A DNA stretch of 64,000 bases. Origin: JBCCMQ01 sp039026235. GTDB lineage: Bacteria; Pseudomonadota; Alphaproteobacteria; Rhodobacterales; Rhodobacteraceae. Below the pieces are notes generated by a model that searched no databases, was not told where the DNA came from, and saw only the letters and a program-made list of their open reading frames with translations. Positions within the stretch are counted from its first letter, which is position 1. Every line of letters starts with the position of its first letter. The stretch lies in contig JBCCMQ010000003.1 of NCBI GenBank assembly GCA_039026235.1, positions 1-64,000 on the forward strand. The letters run 5' to 3'. Position numbers and translations under genes: made by a program. This document shows positions 8,678 through 17,620 of this stretch, piece after piece.

Positions 8678-9354
8678 CTTGGGCCGACCTTTTTGCCGCG
8701 GGTCATATGGCGCTTCCGCCCGAAACCCGGAATGCGTTCCACTGCAAATCCAGCGGTTTCGAGCGCGCGGCGCACCTCGCCCGCCGCCGTATAGGTGGCA
8801 AATGTCCCACCCGCTTTAGTCCTGTCGGCGACCATGCGCATCATTTCGGGCGACCATAGCTCAGGGTTCTTTGCCGGCGAAAACCCGTCAAGGAACCAAG
8901 CGTCGGCGTAGCCGGGCCATCCTGTCAGCGTTGTTCTGGCGTCACCGAGGATGATTTCCGCGTCGATAGGACCCAGCGCAAAAGCGTAAGTGCCTTGGTC
9001 CAGATGCGACATCATCTCTTGGGCACAGCCGGCCAAATCGGGAAAAGCATTCATCGCGCGCCGTATTTCCGCCGGCTGCATTGGAAAGGCCTCAAAACTC
9101 GTGAAACGGATCCGTCCGCGAGTTTTGAGTCGTTCGGCCAGCTGGACCGTTGCAAGCAGGTTCAGCCCCGTTCCGAACCCAAGCTCGGCGATATGGAAAC
9201 CGGATTGGAGCCTGTCACGAAGCGCATTTCCTTCGAGAAAGACGTGGCGTGTTTCGGCAAGGCCATCGTCAAGCGAGAAATAAGGATCGTCAAAGCGGGC
9301 CGAGATCGGCTGACCTTCTGGTCCCCAGAGAATTTCGGCCTCTTTGTGTTCCAT
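8674..9354 (-). CDS. mnmD: tRNA 5-methylaminomethyl-2-thiouridine methyltransferase (MnmD)
   Basis: SAM-dependent methyltransferase of 226 aa, equivalent to the N-terminal half of bifunctional MnmC. It performs the final methylation giving mnm5(s2)U34 in certain tRNAs. Visible motifs: ARFDDPYFSLDDGLAETRHVF at the N-terminus, the SAM site IAELGFGTGLN, LGDARTTL, and DAWFLDGFSPAKNPELWS, all hallmarks of MnmD. The ATG at 9354 gives the conserved start; longer readings upstream run across the divergent oxidase and are not supported. The partner FAD oxidase domain is a separate divergent gene 57 bp away. The stop overlaps the eamA start. Confidence 0.9.
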   Translation of the reverse strand: MEHKEAEILWGPEGQPISARFDDPYFSLDDGLAETRHVFLEGNALRDRLQSGFHIAELGFGTGLNLLATVQLAERLKTRGRIRFTSFEAFPMQPAEIRRAMNAFPDLAGCAQEMMSHLDQGTYAFALGPIDAEIILGDARTTLTGWPGYADAWFLDGFSPAKNPELWSPEMMRMVADRTKAGGTFATYTAAGEVRRALETAGFAVERIPGFGRKRHMTRGKKVGPR

Positions 9355-9411
9355 CACGAATTGTCCTATCTGCCTGACGCACGGCATTTTCAAGGGGAAA
9401 GCACCGGTATT

Positions 9412-10452
9412 GTGGGCCAGGTCGACGTGACCGTTATGGGGGCAGGCGTGTTCGGTCTGTCCGTCGCCTGGGCTTGCATAGGCAAGGGCGCGCGTGTCCG
9501 CATCATCGATCCGAATGGGGTGGGTAACGGTGCCAGCGGCGGCATTCTTGGTGCGCTTGCCCCCCACGTTCCTGAGAACTGGAACAGCAAGAAGCAGTTT
9601 CAGCTTGAATGTCTGTTTGAGGCGGACGCGTTCTGGGGCGCCGTCGAACAAGGCTCGGGGCAGGACACTGGTTTTGGCCGTACGGGCAGGTTGCAACCTG
9701 TTCTGGATGCGCACGCGCTGGATCTCGCGCGTCAGCGTGCCCGGAATGCCGAAACCCTTTGGCAGGGGCGGGCAACTTGGCGCCTGATACCTGCAGAGGA
9801 TGCGGGCCCATGGGCCCCTGTCTCTCCCACCGGTTGGTTGATCGAGGACGGGCTGAGCGCGCGGATCCACCCGCGTCGGGCGACGCGTGCGCTGGCCGCG
9901 GCCTGTGCCGCAAATGGCAGTTCAGTGGAGGCAGGTGGCACCACCCAAGGTGCGGTCGTCTGGGCGACGGGGTATCTGGGTCTGCGCGATATGTCCTCGA
10001 TGCTTGGCAAGACCGTGGGAACCGGCATCAAGGGTCAGGCGGCATTGCTCGACCACGGCACAACGGATTCCCCGCAACTTTTTGCCGACGGGATCCACAT
10101 TGTACCCCATGCCGATGGCACCACGGCAGTGGGGTCAACAAGCGAACGGGTGTTTGATGCGCCCGAGACGACGGACTTTCAGATCGACGACCTGATTGCC
10201 CGTGCGGTTGAATTGGTTCCCGCCCTCAGGGATGCGAATGTGGTTGAACGCTGGGCACAGGTCCGCCCGCGTGCAAAAAGCCGCGCGCCGATGCTGGGTG
10301 CCTGGCCGGGCAGGCCGGGCCATTTCGTCGCCAACGGCGGGTTCAAGATTGGTTTTGGCATGGTTCCGGGCGTGGCCCGGGTGATGGCTGACTTGATCTG
10401 CGATGGGGTGGATCGGATACCGCCGGAATTCCGGGTTGACGCCAGCCTTTAG
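9412..10452 (+). CDS. FAD-dependent oxidoreductase, MnmC C-terminal-domain-like
   Basis: DAO-family FAD oxidase of about 346 aa, matching the C-terminal half of MnmC that removes the carboxymethyl group of cmnm5U34 in tRNA. The Rossmann beta-alpha-beta motif is VDVTVMGAGVFGLSVAW; later come GNGASGGILGALAPHVPENWN, AVGSTSERVFDAPET and the C-terminal FAD-contact segment GHFVANGGFKIGFGM. I chose the GTG at 9412, preceded by AAGGGGAA, because the first beta strand must be kept; ATG 9436 would delete it. Divergent from mnmD. A plain glycine/D-amino-acid oxidase role cannot be excluded, but the partnership with mnmD argues for tRNA modification. Confidence 0.8.
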   Translation: MGQVDVTVMGAGVFGLSVAWACIGKGARVRIIDPNGVGNGASGGILGALAPHVPENWNSKKQFQLECLFEADAFWGAVEQGSGQDTGFGRTGRLQPVLDAHALDLARQRARNAETLWQGRATWRLIPAEDAGPWAPVSPTGWLIEDGLSARIHPRRATRALAAACAANGSSVEAGGTTQGAVVWATGYLGLRDMSSMLGKTVGTGIKGQAALLDHGTTDSPQLFADGIHIVPHADGTTAVGSTSERVFDAPETTDFQIDDLIARAVELVPALRDANVVERWAQVRPRAKSRAPMLGAWPGRPGHFVANGGFKIGFGMVPGVARVMADLICDGVDRIPPEFRVDASL

Positions 10453-11261
10453 GCTGCGGTTGCGGACATGCAAAGGCGCCCGTCGGATCCGCGGACCCAA
10501 AGCGCCTGATCACCCCGCCAGCAAAACGCCGCCGGTTCATCGACGAAAAGCGGGCTGATCGCGCGGAATGAGAACTGCCGAAACTCTGGAAGCTTGCGCG
10601 CGGCGATATCGATCAGCCGCTGCGCCAGCAGGGGGCCGTGCACGACCGGCCCAAGCAGCCCCAGCACATCCCGGCAGTAGTCACCGTCATAGTGAATACG
10701 GTGGCCGTTGTAGGTCAGGGCCGAGTACCTGAAAAGGTCAACGGCTGTATGGCAATGCGTCGTGGCTTCGTCCTCGTCGACAGGGGCATCGGGCGGCGGG
10801 GTCTTACGGGGTGCGCCCGTTCTATAGACAAGCTCTTGCCGCTCATGGCCCATGACGTGCCCGTTCTGGCGATAGGAATGCGCCACTGTGACAAATCCCA
10901 ACGGGCCGCTTCGCCCTTCCTTGCGCGTCACGCCGGTGATCTCGGATGTCTTCTCGGCCGTCTGTCCAAGCGTTAAGGCATGCGTGAAAGAATAGACGCC
11001 ACCGGCCCACATGCGCTGGTCCAGCCCAAAGTCAGGAAGAAACCGGCCGATCCGTTCGTGGCCGTCCGTGCCCTGATCTTCGGGTGAAAAAAGACGCCAG
11101 AAGTAAACCTGGTGGTCGAACGGTCGCAACTGCGCCCCGTGGACCGGTTTCGGTCCGTCGCGTCCGAGAAGCATGTGCAAGGCAAGGGCGCGTTCCGGCG
11201 CCATTGGGTCCCGGAGGTAGGCCCTGCGGCCGATGGCGCTGGTTTCAGCCTGCTCTGTCAC
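10449..11261 (-). CDS. Hot-dog-fold acyl-CoA hydratase (FAS1-like dehydratase/HTD2 type)
   Basis: About 270 aa with a double hot-dog arrangement. The N-terminal half is the FAS1-like dehydratase domain (MWAGGVYSFTHALTLGQ, then KEGRSGPLGFVTVAHSY). The C-terminal half carries the hydratase motif FRYSALTYNGHRIHYDGDYC with the Asn/His expected for MaoC-like enzymes, then GLLGPVVHGPLLAQRL. Family relatives include mesaconyl-C4-CoA hydratase and mitochondrial HTD2, so it probably hydrates an enoyl- or mesaconyl-CoA; the exact substrate is not decided here. It starts 3 bp after the FMN reductase stop on the same strand and ends overlapping the mnmC2-like gene. Confidence 0.75.
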   Translation of the reverse strand: MTEQAETSAIGRRAYLRDPMAPERALALHMLLGRDGPKPVHGAQLRPFDHQVYFWRLFSPEDQGTDGHERIGRFLPDFGLDQRMWAGGVYSFTHALTLGQTAEKTSEITGVTRKEGRSGPLGFVTVAHSYRQNGHVMGHERQELVYRTGAPRKTPPPDAPVDEDEATTHCHTAVDLFRYSALTYNGHRIHYDGDYCRDVLGLLGPVVHGPLLAQRLIDIAARKLPEFRQFSFRAISPLFVDEPAAFCWRGDQALWVRGSDGRLCMSATAA

Positions 11262-11264
11262 CGG

Positions 11265-11831
11265 TCAGGATGACCTGCGGCTTTGCGCATGGGATACCGC
11301 GGCCTCGCGCAGCATGGCCATGGCCTGCTCAAGGCTCGTGGTCATGCGCTCGTCACCAATATGGCCGTTCTCGTCAAAAGCGTTTCCGGCGCCGGCCAGC
11401 AGAATTTCGGGCCCCGGTACCATCAGGGGTCGGAAAGGTGTCATCGCGAGGCGCAGCGCATAGGCTGCGCGCGCACCGCCCGCCCGGCCCGCCGCCGCCG
11501 ACATTAGCACCACCGGCTTTCCCGCCCACGGACCGCCCTTGGTTCGGCTGATCCAATCCAGGGCATTTTTGAGTACTCCGGAAAGCGACTGGTTGTATTC
11601 CGGTGTGGACACGATCACAGCATCTGCCGCCGCTATCTGAGAGGCGAGCAGCGCCACGCCGTCCGGGATGCCGCTGCCGGTTTCATCATCGCCATTGTAC
11701 AGGGGCAGCGTCAGATCGCCAAAGCTGAACTCCGCCGCGCCGAAATGACGCGCAGCTTCGCGCACAAGTTTCGTGTTGACCGAGTCGCGTCGAAGCGACC
11801 CCGAGATTCCAAGAAGGTTCAGTTCAGACAT
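11265..11831 (-). CDS. NAD(P)H-dependent FMN reductase
   Basis: Flavodoxin-like reductase of 188 aa (NADPH-dependent FMN reductase family, chromate-reductase/azoreductase-like). The phosphate-binding loop is GISGSLRRDSVNTKL near residue 6, and the flavin site is STPEYNQSLSGVLKNALDW, a very conserved family signature. It reduces FMN or other acceptors using NAD(P)H in the cytoplasm. The ATG at 11831 is preceded by AAGGGC; an in-frame ATG at 11858 adds only non-conserved residues. It is the first gene of a two-gene unit with the hydratase. Confidence 0.88.
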   Translation of the reverse strand: MSELNLLGISGSLRRDSVNTKLVREAARHFGAAEFSFGDLTLPLYNGDDETGSGIPDGVALLASQIAAADAVIVSTPEYNQSLSGVLKNALDWISRTKGGPWAGKPVVLMSAAAGRAGGARAAYALRLAMTPFRPLMVPGPEILLAGAGNAFDENGHIGDERMTTSLEQAMAMLREAAVSHAQSRRSS

Positions 11832-11937
11832 GCGTGCCCTTTCGTATCCGACCGGCAAGTTAACGCCCTTGCCGCCGGCAACAAGTGCGAGGTGAAACTT
11901 TACTCTTTGTTAAGCCTGTCCGGTGACCCTGCACTCT

Positions 11938-12255
11938 ATGCTTGGGCAGTCAATTTCCTTCGGCCGGCTGGCCTGTGTGTCGCTCTTGGTTGCGCTTTCG
12001 GCGTGCGACAGCCCGTCGCCCCGATTTATGGGCGCGCCGGCGACACGGGTCAGTGTTGACGGAACGGAATTCACCGTGCGGCAACTGGGTAACGAAGTCG
12101 AGGTCATCCGGACCAGCGCGGAATACCGGCCCCGGAAAAGCGAAGTGCTGACAAAGGCCGTTCTGGCCATCCAACATGCCACCGGTTGCCGTGTCGATCC
12201 CGATGGTTTCGATGGTGACCACAATATTATCCTCGCGCGCGTATACTGTCCCTGA
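11938..12255 (+). CDS. Small lipoprotein of unknown function
   Basis: A protein of about 105 aa with a lipoprotein signal peptide: a hydrophobic segment SLLVALS and lipobox LSAC at about residues 20-23. The mature part is short, with TRVSVDGTEFTVRQLGNEVEVIRTS and two Cys residues near the end (GCRVDPDG and ARVYCP) that may form a disulfide. I do not recognise the family. The ATG at 11938 is chosen because it starts directly before the signal peptide; a GTG at 11923 is possible. It lies just before smc with no clear terminator between them. Confidence 0.65.
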   Translation: MLGQSISFGRLACVSLLVALSACDSPSPRFMGAPATRVSVDGTEFTVRQLGNEVEVIRTSAEYRPRKSEVLTKAVLAIQHATGCRVDPDGFDGDHNIILARVYCP

Positions 12256-12368
12256 CGGCTCTATATCTTGTGGATATGTCCGCCGCTGCTCGAAGATGAT
12301 GGGTTTGTTTATTGACTTTCCGGCCCTGCCGCGCCGAAGATATGGCGTGGAACCATGCGGAGCAGGCA

Positions 12369-15300
12369 GTGCGTTTTTCCCGGCTACGACTGAACGGATT
12401 CAAGAGCTTTGTAGATCCGACTGAGTTGATCATCTCTGATGGTCTGACCGGTGTCGTCGGCCCAAACGGTTGCGGGAAATCCAACCTTCTTGAGGCTCTG
12501 CGATGGGTGATGGGCGAAAACCGCGCCTCAGCCATGCGCGGCGGCGGTATGGAGGATGTGATCTTTGCGGGCGCTGCCACCCGGCCCGCACGGAATTTCG
12601 CCGAGGTCAGCCTCAGCATCGACAATGCGGAACGCACCGCACCGTCAGGATTTAACGATGTCGATATTCTGGAAATTGTGCGGCGCATCACCCGCGACGC
12701 GGGTTCCGCGTTCAAGGCCAATGCACGCGATGTGCGCGCTCGCGACGTGCAGATGTTGTTCGCAGATGCGTCTACCGGGTCGCATTCTCCTGCATTGGTC
12801 CAACAGGGTCAGATCAGCGAACTGATCAATGCCAAACCAAAGAACCGGCGTCGCATTCTGGAAGAGGCCGCCGGCATCTCGGGCCTTTATCAGCGGCGCC
12901 ACGAAGCCGAACTGAAGCTCAAGGGGGCCGAAGCCAATCTGGCCCGCGTCGAGGATGTGATCGAACAGCTTGCCGCGCAATTGGCCCAGTTGGCACGGCA
13001 GGCACGGCAGGCCGCGCGATACCGCGAAATCGGAACCCAGCTTCGTCAGTCTGAAGGCATGCTGCTGTTCCGGCGCTGGCAAGAGGCGGAAGATCATCGC
13101 CTGCAGGCCGCGAGAAAGCTTCAGGAAGATGTCGCCACAGCCGCAAGGGCGGAACGCGAAGCCATTGAAGCGCACCAGCAACGGTCTGCCGCTGATGAAG
13201 CCTTGCCGCCGATCCGCGAAGAAGAGGCGATCGCCCAGGCGGTCGTCCAGCGGCTTGCCGTGCAGCGCGACACGCTCGCTCAGCGGGAAGCGCAGGCAAC
13301 TCAGGCAATCCAGTCCGCCGAGGCGCGCATTTCTCAGCTTGGCCACGATCTTGATCGTGAGGACAGCCTTAATCGTGACGCTGGTCAAAACATCGAGCGT
13401 CTGGAAGTTGAAGCCGAAGATCTTTCCAAGGCGTTCGAGGGCCATGATGCCCGTCTGGGCGACGCTGCAGCCGAAGCGCGCGCTGCGGCAGAGTTGCTGC
13501 AGGAACGCGAGGCGGCGCTGGCTGAGCTGACCGAGGATGTGGCGCGACTGGCGGCGCGCCATCAATCGGCTGCGCGCCTTAAGGAAGATGCGCAAAAGAC
13601 CATGGAGCGCGGAGAGTTGGAAGCAGAACGGGCCCGCGCATCGGCGGAAAAGGCCCGTGCCGAGCTTGCGGAGGCAAATGCCGCCGCCACTGCCGCTGCG
13701 TCCGAACAGGCCGATGCCCAGGAACGTGCCGATGCAGCGGAAAAAGCGCTGGCAGATGCCGACACCGAACGCACCGAATTGCAGGCGCGTGAAGCCGATG
13801 CCCGCGCCACGCGTGCCGAAGCGGAAGGTGAGGCAAGTGCTCTGCGTGCGCAGGTCCATTCGCTTGCCAGGCTGGTCGCGCGGGATACTGCCGAAGACGG
13901 ACAGGTTATGGATTTGCTGACGGTCGCGCCCGGTTACGAACGGGCAATCGGTGCCGCCTTGGCCGATGATTTGCGCGCGCCGGTGATCGATGCCCGTGAC
14001 AGGTCGGGCTGGGCCGTCTTGCCGACCTATCCGGTGCCAAACGAATTGCCCCGCGGCGTTGCCGGTCTGGCATCTTACGTTTCGGTCCCCGAAGTTCTGG
14101 CGCGCCGGATAAGTCAGGTCGGGCTTGTCGATGAAGCGGATGGTCCTCATCTTCAGAAAGATCTGTTGCCGGGGCAAAGACTGGTCAGCCTGACAGGGGA
14201 TCTGTGGCGCTGGGACGGGTTTCGGGCGGCGGCCGAGGATGCACCCAGCGCTGCGACATTGCGCCTGCAACAACTCAATCGACTTGTCGAACTCAAGCGT
14301 GATCTGGAAGAGGCACAGGCGCGGGCCGATGGCGCTGTCCGGGCCCATGAACACCTAAAGAACGGACTGTCTCACGCGACCGAAGCCGATCAGGCGGCGC
14401 GAAATGCCCGCCGGGCCGCTGACGCGCGCCTTGTCGAAGTGAGCCGCGCTCTGTCGCGTGCGGAAAGCAGCCGAAGCCTCGCCGCTAGCAAACTGGAAGG
14501 CATGGAACTGGCCGCGGAACGCCATAGCGAGGCGGCGCTAGAGGCACGCGGTCACCTGCAGGAAGCTGAAGCTGCGCTGTCGTCGCTTGCGGATCTAGGT
14601 CAAGCCCGGGCTGAAATAGAGGACGTAAAGACGACCGTCGAGGCGGCCCGTATCACCATGATTTCGCGCCGTTCCGCCCATGACGAGTTGCGCCGCGAAG
14701 GTGAGGCGCGCACGAAGCGGTCGCAGGAGATCACCCAGGAACTCAGCGGCTGGCGCCAGCGGCTCGTGACCGCTGAAAAGCGCCGCACCGAATTGGCCGA
14801 CCGAAAGGCCGCTGCGGAAGAAGAGTTGACCGAAGCGTCCGGCCTGCCCGCCCGCATCGCCGAAGAAGCCGAACGCTTGGCCGAGGAAATTGACAAAGCA
14901 GAAATTCGCCGCAGGGCATCCGCCGACACACTGGCACAAGCCGATGAAGCCTTGCGCGTCGCGACCGAGGTTGAAAGGGCATCAGAGCGCAGCGCCTCAG
15001 CCGCCCGCGAAGCCCGTGCCGCCGCCGAGGCGCGCTGCGAGGCAGCAGATGCTGGCGTTCAGGTCGCGGCTGAGCGCATCAGGGAAGAACAGGACACTGT
15101 CCCAGAAAAGCTGTTGGAAGACCTTGCGGTCGATCCGGCCGCCATGCCGGATGCATCCGAGCTTGAGACCGATGTCACGCGCCTGCGCCGCCAACGGGAT
15201 TCGCTCGGCGCCGTCAACCTCAGGGCCGAGGCCGATGCCGTGGAGGTTCAAACAGAACACGACAGTCTTGCCAGCGAGAAAGCGGACCTCGAAGGCGCGA

Positions 15301-15824
15301 TCTCAAAGCTGCGGTCGGGGATCGCCAGTTTGAACCGGGAAGGTCGGGAACGCCTTTTGACCGCGTTCGAGCAGGTGAACAGCAATTTCGGAATGCTGTT
15401 CACGCATCTATTCGGAGGCGGTGAGGCCAAGCTTGTGATGGTCGAATCCGACGACCCGCTGGAGGCAGGTCTTGAGATCATGTGCCAGCCGCCGGGCAAG
15501 CGTCTGTCCACGCTCAGCCTTCTGTCCGGGGGTGAACAGACCTTGACTGCCTTGGCGCTGATCTTCGGTGTTTTCCTTGCGAACCCGGCACCGATCTGCG
15601 TGCTGGATGAGGTCGACGCACCGCTCGATGACGCCAATGTCACGCGCTTCTGTGATCTGCTGGATGAAATCACCCGCCGGACCGACACGCGCTTTCTTAT
15701 CATCACCCACCACGCGGTGACGATGTCACGGATGGACCGCCTGTTTGGCGTGACCATGGGTGAACAGGGCGTCAGCCAGCTCGTGTCGGTCGATCTTAAA
15801 AAGGCCGAAGCTCTGGTCGCCTGA
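12369..15824 (+). CDS. smc: Chromosome partition protein SMC
   Basis: Structural maintenance of chromosomes ATPase, 1151 aa from the GTG at 12369, the usual length for Rhodobacteraceae SMC. It forms dimers that compact and segregate DNA with ScpA and ScpB. N-terminal head: RLRLNGFKSFVDPTEL and Walker A GPNGCGKSN. Long Ala/Glu/Arg-rich coiled coils (about residues 160-480 and 640-960) flank a hinge with VDLLTVAPGYERAIGAAL-type sequence near residue 515. The C-terminal head has the ABC signature TLSLLSGGEQTLTALAL and Walker B PICVLDEVDAPLDDAN. The GTG has GGAG 6 bp upstream and gives the standard first residues; an ATG at 12342 would add nine. A long reading frame antisense to it is a coiled-coil composition artefact. 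Confidence 0.95.
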   Translation: MRFSRLRLNGFKSFVDPTELIISDGLTGVVGPNGCGKSNLLEALRWVMGENRASAMRGGGMEDVIFAGAATRPARNFAEVSLSIDNAERTAPSGFNDVDILEIVRRITRDAGSAFKANARDVRARDVQMLFADASTGSHSPALVQQGQISELINAKPKNRRRILEEAAGISGLYQRRHEAELKLKGAEANLARVEDVIEQLAAQLAQLARQARQAARYREIGTQLRQSEGMLLFRRWQEAEDHRLQAARKLQEDVATAARAEREAIEAHQQRSAADEALPPIREEEAIAQAVVQRLAVQRDTLAQREAQATQAIQSAEARISQLGHDLDREDSLNRDAGQNIERLEVEAEDLSKAFEGHDARLGDAAAEARAAAELLQEREAALAELTEDVARLAARHQSAARLKEDAQKTMERGELEAERARASAEKARAELAEANAAATAAASEQADAQERADAAEKALADADTERTELQAREADARATRAEAEGEASALRAQVHSLARLVARDTAEDGQVMDLLTVAPGYERAIGAALADDLRAPVIDARDRSGWAVLPTYPVPNELPRGVAGLASYVSVPEVLARRISQVGLVDEADGPHLQKDLLPGQRLVSLTGDLWRWDGFRAAAEDAPSAATLRLQQLNRLVELKRDLEEAQARADGAVRAHEHLKNGLSHATEADQAARNARRAADARLVEVSRALSRAESSRSLAASKLEGMELAAERHSEAALEARGHLQEAEAALSSLADLGQARAEIEDVKTTVEAARITMISRRSAHDELRREGEARTKRSQEITQELSGWRQRLVTAEKRRTELADRKAAAEEELTEASGLPARIAEEAERLAEEIDKAEIRRRASADTLAQADEALRVATEVERASERSASAAREARAAAEARCEAADAGVQVAAERIREEQDTVPEKLLEDLAVDPAAMPDASELETDVTRLRRQRDSLGAVNLRAEADAVEVQTEHDSLASEKADLEGAISKLRSGIASLNREGRERLLTAFEQVNSNFGMLFTHLFGGGEAKLVMVESDDPLEAGLEIMCQPPGKRLSTLSLLSGGEQTLTALALIFGVFLANPAPICVLDEVDAPLDDANVTRFCDLLDEITRRTDTRFLIITHHAVTMSRMDRLFGVTMGEQGVSQLVSVDLKKAEALVA

Positions 15825-15895
15825 TTTGGTCGCGGTAAGTTGAGCGGCTTCTGCCCAAATTCCCGCTAGGATCCCGGAAACCGCAGGAGTTGGTT

Positions 15896-16261
15896 GTGCG
15901 TCGATACTTATTTGCAATTCTGTCTCTTGTCGGAACCGCGGCCTTCGCCCAAGGGTTTCGCGATACCGATAAATTCTTTGACGTCGATGGCCTGACAACG
16001 GTCCTGTCCGGCCAGGTCATTGAATTCTACGATGGCTCTTTGGCCAGTTACGGCGTGGCCGGTGACTATGAGTTTGCCTATGCGCCGGGTGAGCCACCCT
16101 TTCGAGGCATTTATGAAATCGGTGACCGCGGCGAGGTCTGCGTGGATTTCGACAATGGGTTTGGGCGCTGTGATACCTACGTGCGGTCCACAGACCGCAT
16201 CATATTGGTGATCGAGGATGGCCAGAGGTTTCCGGTGAAATCGGTCCAGCCGATTAACTGA
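15896..16261 (+). CDS. Small exported protein, unknown function
   Basis: About 121 aa with a Sec signal peptide (RRYLFAILSLVGTAAFAQ, cleavage after AFA or AFAQ). The mature protein is acidic with repeated beta-like segments (GQVIEFYDGSLASYGVAGDYEF, then two Cys at VCVDFDNGFGRCDTYV). I do not recognise a named family. Start GTG 15896 has AGGAG 7 bp upstream. It is 71 bp after smc on the same strand and overlaps the convergent lipoprotein gene by 8 bp. Confidence 0.65.
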   Translation: MRRYLFAILSLVGTAAFAQGFRDTDKFFDVDGLTTVLSGQVIEFYDGSLASYGVAGDYEFAYAPGEPPFRGIYEIGDRGEVCVDFDNGFGRCDTYVRSTDRIILVIEDGQRFPVKSVQPIN

Positions 16262-16619
16262 TCGCCTGACAGGCAGCCGCGTTCTGCGCGCTGCGGGCGG
16301 ACAGCTCTTGCTGCTTTGTGCGCAGGCCCTCCAGCTTGGCAAGCTCTTCGTCGGGCTCAATCGCTACCGGCACCCGGCGCGTGTTGGTGTAGTTGCTGGA
16401 GCAGAAGCGAATGTTGTAGCTGCCGGTGCAAAAGCCGTAGCCGAAGGTTGGTGCCGGCTCGGTGACGTACCGATATCCCCGTGCAAGATTTGCCTCGGTC
16501 TCGGCGATCAGGCGCGACACCGTGTTCAGGTCCTGCTGCGCCCGGTCAATGCAGCGTTGTTCAGGACTGGCACAGCCCGCAAGGGCGATGGCGGTCATCA
16601 AGAACACTGTGTGTCGCAT
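16254..16619 (-). CDS. Small lipoprotein, unknown function
   Basis: About 121 aa with a lipoprotein signal (MRHTVFLMTAIALAGC, lipobox LAGC). After the lipid Cys comes a helix (ASPEQRCIDRAQQDLNTVSRLIAETEANLARG), a Gly/Tyr/Cys-rich middle, and a Lys/Gln/Ala-rich C-terminal helix ending in ACQAIS. Four or more Cys suggest periplasmic disulfides. I chose ATG 16619, preceded by AGGAAG, over upstream in-frame ATGs that lie in the divergent hemF leader. Function unknown. Confidence 0.7.
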   Translation of the reverse strand: MRHTVFLMTAIALAGCASPEQRCIDRAQQDLNTVSRLIAETEANLARGYRYVTEPAPTFGYGFCTGSYNIRFCSSNYTNTRRVPVAIEPDEELAKLEGLRTKQQELSARSAQNAAACQAIS

Positions 16620-16726
16620 CTCGGCTTCCTCCGACCGTATCCTATCAGGGCGGCTGACAGTTCCTAGTGTGGCAGATTGCCGACAAAGGTGGTAGCCAAC
16701 GGCCATCAAAGTTTCGAGGGGGCGGC

Positions 16727-17617
16727 ATGTCGGACGCATTCGATGAGAAAAAGGCGCGTGCATCGCAGTGGTTTAGGGCACTGCGGGACGAGATCGTGGC
16801 GGCGTTCGAGGCATTGGAGGACACCCAAAAGAACGGGCCGTTTGCGGAACTGGCGCCCGGTCGATTTGAAGTCAGCGAAACGAAGCGCACCGGCGATGAT
16901 GGAGAGGATGCCGGCGGCGGTTTGATGTCGGTTATGCGGGGCGGGCGCGTTTTCGAGAAGGTCGGCGTAAATGTGTCGACCGTCCATGGCCGGTTGGGTG
17001 CCAAGGCGCAGGCGGCCATGGCGGCGCGCAATGTGCCCGGCGTAAAAGAAGACCCGCGGTTCTGGGCTTCGGGCATTTCCTTGGTTGCCCACATGCAAAA
17101 CCCACACACGCCAGCGGTACACATGAACACACGTATGTTCTGGACACCGGGTGCTTGGTGGTTTGGTGGCGGATCAGACCTTAACCCCTGCATTGAATAT
17201 GAAGACGACACGGCGGCCTTTCATGACACCCTGCGCCGCTTTTGCGAACCGCACGACCGTGGTTACTATGACCGCTTCAAAAGCTGGGCCGACGAATACT
17301 TCTTCGTGCCGCATCGGGGTCGCGCCCGCGGTGTCGGTGGGATTTTCTATGACGATCTTAACACCGGGGAATGGGAAACTGACTTTTCCTTTACCCAAGA
17401 TGTGGGGCGGGCCTTCCTGCCGGCTTTCCTGCCTGTCACCGAACGCCGCCGCGATACCGACTGGACCGAGGAAGATAAAGAGGCCCAACTGGTCCACCGC
17501 GGTCTCTACGCGGAGTACAATCTTGTCTACGACCGTGGAACAAAGTTCGGTCTGGAAACTGGCCATGACGCCAATGCGGTGCTGATGAGTCTACCGCCGC
17601 TGGCCAAGTGGATCTAG
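16727..17617 (+). CDS. hemF: Oxygen-dependent coproporphyrinogen III oxidase
   Basis: Enzyme of 296 aa that uses O2 to convert coproporphyrinogen III to protoporphyrinogen IX in haem and bacteriochlorophyll synthesis. Conserved parts: GRVFEKVGVNVSTVHG, HMNTRMFWTPGAWWFGGG, DLNPCIEYEDDTAAFHDTLR with the active-site Asp/His cluster, FFVPHRGRARGVGGIFYDDL, and the end EYNLVYDRGTKFGLETG. Start ATG 16727 has a CGAGGGGG Shine-Dalgarno. It converges with hemE with only 3 bp between stops, so hem genes cluster but are not one operon. Use of the aerobic enzyme implies this organism makes haem with oxygen; an anaerobic HemN could exist elsewhere. Confidence 0.96.
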   Translation: MSDAFDEKKARASQWFRALRDEIVAAFEALEDTQKNGPFAELAPGRFEVSETKRTGDDGEDAGGGLMSVMRGGRVFEKVGVNVSTVHGRLGAKAQAAMAARNVPGVKEDPRFWASGISLVAHMQNPHTPAVHMNTRMFWTPGAWWFGGGSDLNPCIEYEDDTAAFHDTLRRFCEPHDRGYYDRFKSWADEYFFVPHRGRARGVGGIFYDDLNTGEWETDFSFTQDVGRAFLPAFLPVTERRRDTDWTEEDKEAQLVHRGLYAEYNLVYDRGTKFGLETGHDANAVLMSLPPLAKWI

Positions 17618-17620
17618 GGA

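Noticed and set aside
8995..9411. Upstream extension of the FAD oxidase
   Set aside because: Overlaps the mnmD coding region antisense. The conserved fold starts at 9412.
12645..14354. 569-codon reading frame antisense to smc
   Set aside because: It lies entirely within smc. Coiled-coil genes with high GC often leave long antisense frames. There is no ribosome-binding site or recognised domain.
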